Assembly (NCBI GenBank): GCA_021646465.1 | Contig: SOET01000001.1 | Span: 1-64,000, forward strand | Length of the DNA stretch: 64,000 nt | From: Candidatus Kuenenia hertensis | GTDB taxonomy: Bacteria; Planctomycetota; Brocadiia; Brocadiales; Brocadiaceae | Direction: 5' to 3' | Part shown: positions 63,330 through 64,000 of the stretch, piece by piece | Position numbering within the stretch: the stretch's first letter is position 1 | Layout of the letters: every line of letters starts with the position of its first letter | Made by a program: the position numbers and the translations under genes | The notes under the pieces: model-generated | Told to the model about the DNA's origin: nothing | What the model saw: only the letters and a program-made list of their open reading frames with translations | Databases searched by the model: none

Positions 63330-63677
63330 TTATCTTGCCATATTAAATTACTAATGCCTGGTTATTATTGTCAGAATATTCTTCTGTTGTTTTATTCCAC
63401 TATCCTAAATTTCTCAAAAGTATGTCTTAGGTTATTTAATTACTTCGGCATTCTCAAACCATTATTTATGACTCGGTTGATTAAGTATCCTTTTGATAAC
63501 ATTCCATGCCATAACATAGCACTATGTAGTCTAAACAAGTTTGATTTGAAAGGACTTAATCAACAGAGTCATTTATACGACAGAAGCTATGAACACAGAA
63601 CTTGCCTTGAGAGCAAACTTCTATATAGTGGAAATGGTTTATTCCATTCTGATGCCACACTGGCTAATGCCTAAAAT
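63330..63677. other. Gap with an imperfect hairpin and 9-bp direct repeats; possible element remnant
   Basis: Between the PqqD-like gene and the radical SAM trio. ATGACTCGGTTGATTAAGTATCCTTTT-type arm at 63468-63494 and AAAGGACTTAATCAACAGAG extending to 63572 form an imperfect inverted repeat of about 24 bp with a 54-base interior that contains a second small hairpin (CATAG/CTATG). The whole is bracketed by CTAATGCCT at 63351-63359 and 63664-63672. A 9-bp direct repeat of this kind is what a target-site duplication looks like, and TCAGAAT occurs at the same inner offset on both sides. No transposase is recognisable, and no convincing coding frame is seen. Confidence 0.45.
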
Positions 63678-64000
63678 TCATTCATATTGGGAAACCACGG
63701 ATTCCTGAAAATCTAGATTTTGCAGTGCAGTTGACAAATCCTTAACAATCACACTTGGTTTTTCAAAAGATTTTCTTTTTCGTTCGATTAATATTCCTGC
63801 ATCGATCAGTTCTTTTTTTACCTTGGTGATTTCTGCTTCCAGATCAATTTCCTTTCCGATAAGGTACACATTTTTAAGATCATCCATGATCTCTCTTTCC
63901 GTCTTCGAATTTCTAATTCCATCAAGAATTATACGTGCCGATTTGTTAATAACTGATACTTTAGACTCTGATTCATTGACTGCAACGAGATCTTCCCCCA
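63678..64000 (-). CDS. PqqD-like protein (peptide chaperone / RiPP recognition element), 5' part beyond window
   Basis: The reading frame enters from the window edge and ends at 63678; an internal ATG lies at 63887 but the frame is open to the edge. The translation GEDLVAVNESESKVSVINKS, ARIILDGIRNSKTEREIMDD, LKNVYLIGKEIDLEAEITKV, KKELIDAGILIER has the PqqD layout: beta-hairpin with a LN(x)SA-like strand turn, a helix with the T-x-x-EI motif, then a D/E-rich helix ending in LxxAGIL. PqqD-like domains present precursor peptides to radical SAM enzymes. It is followed by three radical SAM genes on the same strand. The C-terminal 30 residues are extra. Confidence 0.8.
   Translation of the reverse strand, partial: GEDLVAVNESESKVSVINKSARIILDGIRNSKTEREIMDDLKNVYLIGKEIDLEAEITKVKKELIDAGILIERKRKSFEKPSVIVKDLSTALQNLDFQESVVSQYE

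Noticed and set aside
63354-63674. Plus-strand 106-codon frame between the PqqD-like gene and the radical SAM trio
   Set aside because: No ribosome-binding site or family resemblance; it runs opposite to the flanking operon and across an inverted repeat.

Overview
The window looks like a chromosome segment of an anammox-type planctomycete (order Candidatus Brocadiales, a Kuenenia/Brocadia-like organism). This is inference: the sequence is AT-leaning, cobalamin-binding radical SAM proteins are unusually abundant (six, plus a HemW-like enzyme), polysaccharide and lipid genes are mixed with them, a decayed gene resembling the DUF1640 coiled-coil family is present, and the housekeeping genes are of ordinary bacterial type. 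No rRNA or anammox marker gene is in the window.

Layout. Bases 1-19.9 kb are mostly housekeeping: a partial tRNA-Ala(GGC), leuS, a secreted FGE-sulfatase-like protein, small accessory genes (a membrane-anchored HTH protein, an unknown 195-aa protein, an orphan HicB-like protein), a broken DUF1640-like gene, a family-4 uracil-DNA glycosylase with a DHH phosphoesterase, thiS-thiG-hisF, a three-gene NuoE/NuoF/GltD-like flavin and Fe-S oxidoreductase, dnaG-rpoD behind a perfect sigma70 promoter, a zinc-ribbon coiled-coil protein and the RNase P RNA with its terminator.

From 19.9 to 43.9 kb lies an envelope and exopolysaccharide region, almost all on the minus strand: B12-type radical SAM proteins, a GT9 glycosyltransferase, an LpxL-like acyltransferase lacking the usual catalytic acid, Wzz/BY-kinase, Wzy-like polymerase, a secreted clan GH-A hydrolase fused to a four-helix-bundle domain, an alkaline-phosphatase-superfamily protein, Wzx flippase, Wza lipoprotein, a zinc alcohol dehydrogenase translationally coupled to an acyl-CoA ligase, a CRP/FNR regulator (with a near-consensus CRP box just upstream of the ligase), glyS and a UDP-sugar dehydrogenase. 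Together they can make, flip, polymerise and export a surface polysaccharide.

From 44.4 to 57.5 kb comes the most unusual part: a plus-strand run of about 14 genes starting from a recognisable promoter. Two proteins have a strongly acidic N-terminal half and a strongly cationic, partly amphipathic C-terminal half. Between and around them are two HExxH metallopeptidase-like proteins, a 695-aa protein with all its cysteines in the second half, a transthyretin-like domain protein, a DUF4438-like protein, an acidic protein, a trypsin-like serine peptidase, a LuxR-type HTH regulator, a small toxin-like protein with a His-rich C-terminus, a PLP-dependent alpha-oxoamine synthase and a DUF2442 protein. 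None has a recognisable signal peptide. I propose this as a coherent, apparently undescribed protease-processed acidic/cationic protein system; its function is unknown.

From 57.8 kb to the end, on the minus strand, are a HemW-like radical SAM enzyme, three overlapping B12-binding radical SAM genes (two are tandem paralogs) and, running off the window edge, a PqqD-like protein. PqqD-like proteins bind peptide substrates for radical SAM enzymes, so this may be part of a peptide-modification (RiPP) locus continuing beyond the window. Mosaic palindromes sit at 55.5-55.9 kb and, in related form, at 5.9-6.0 kb.
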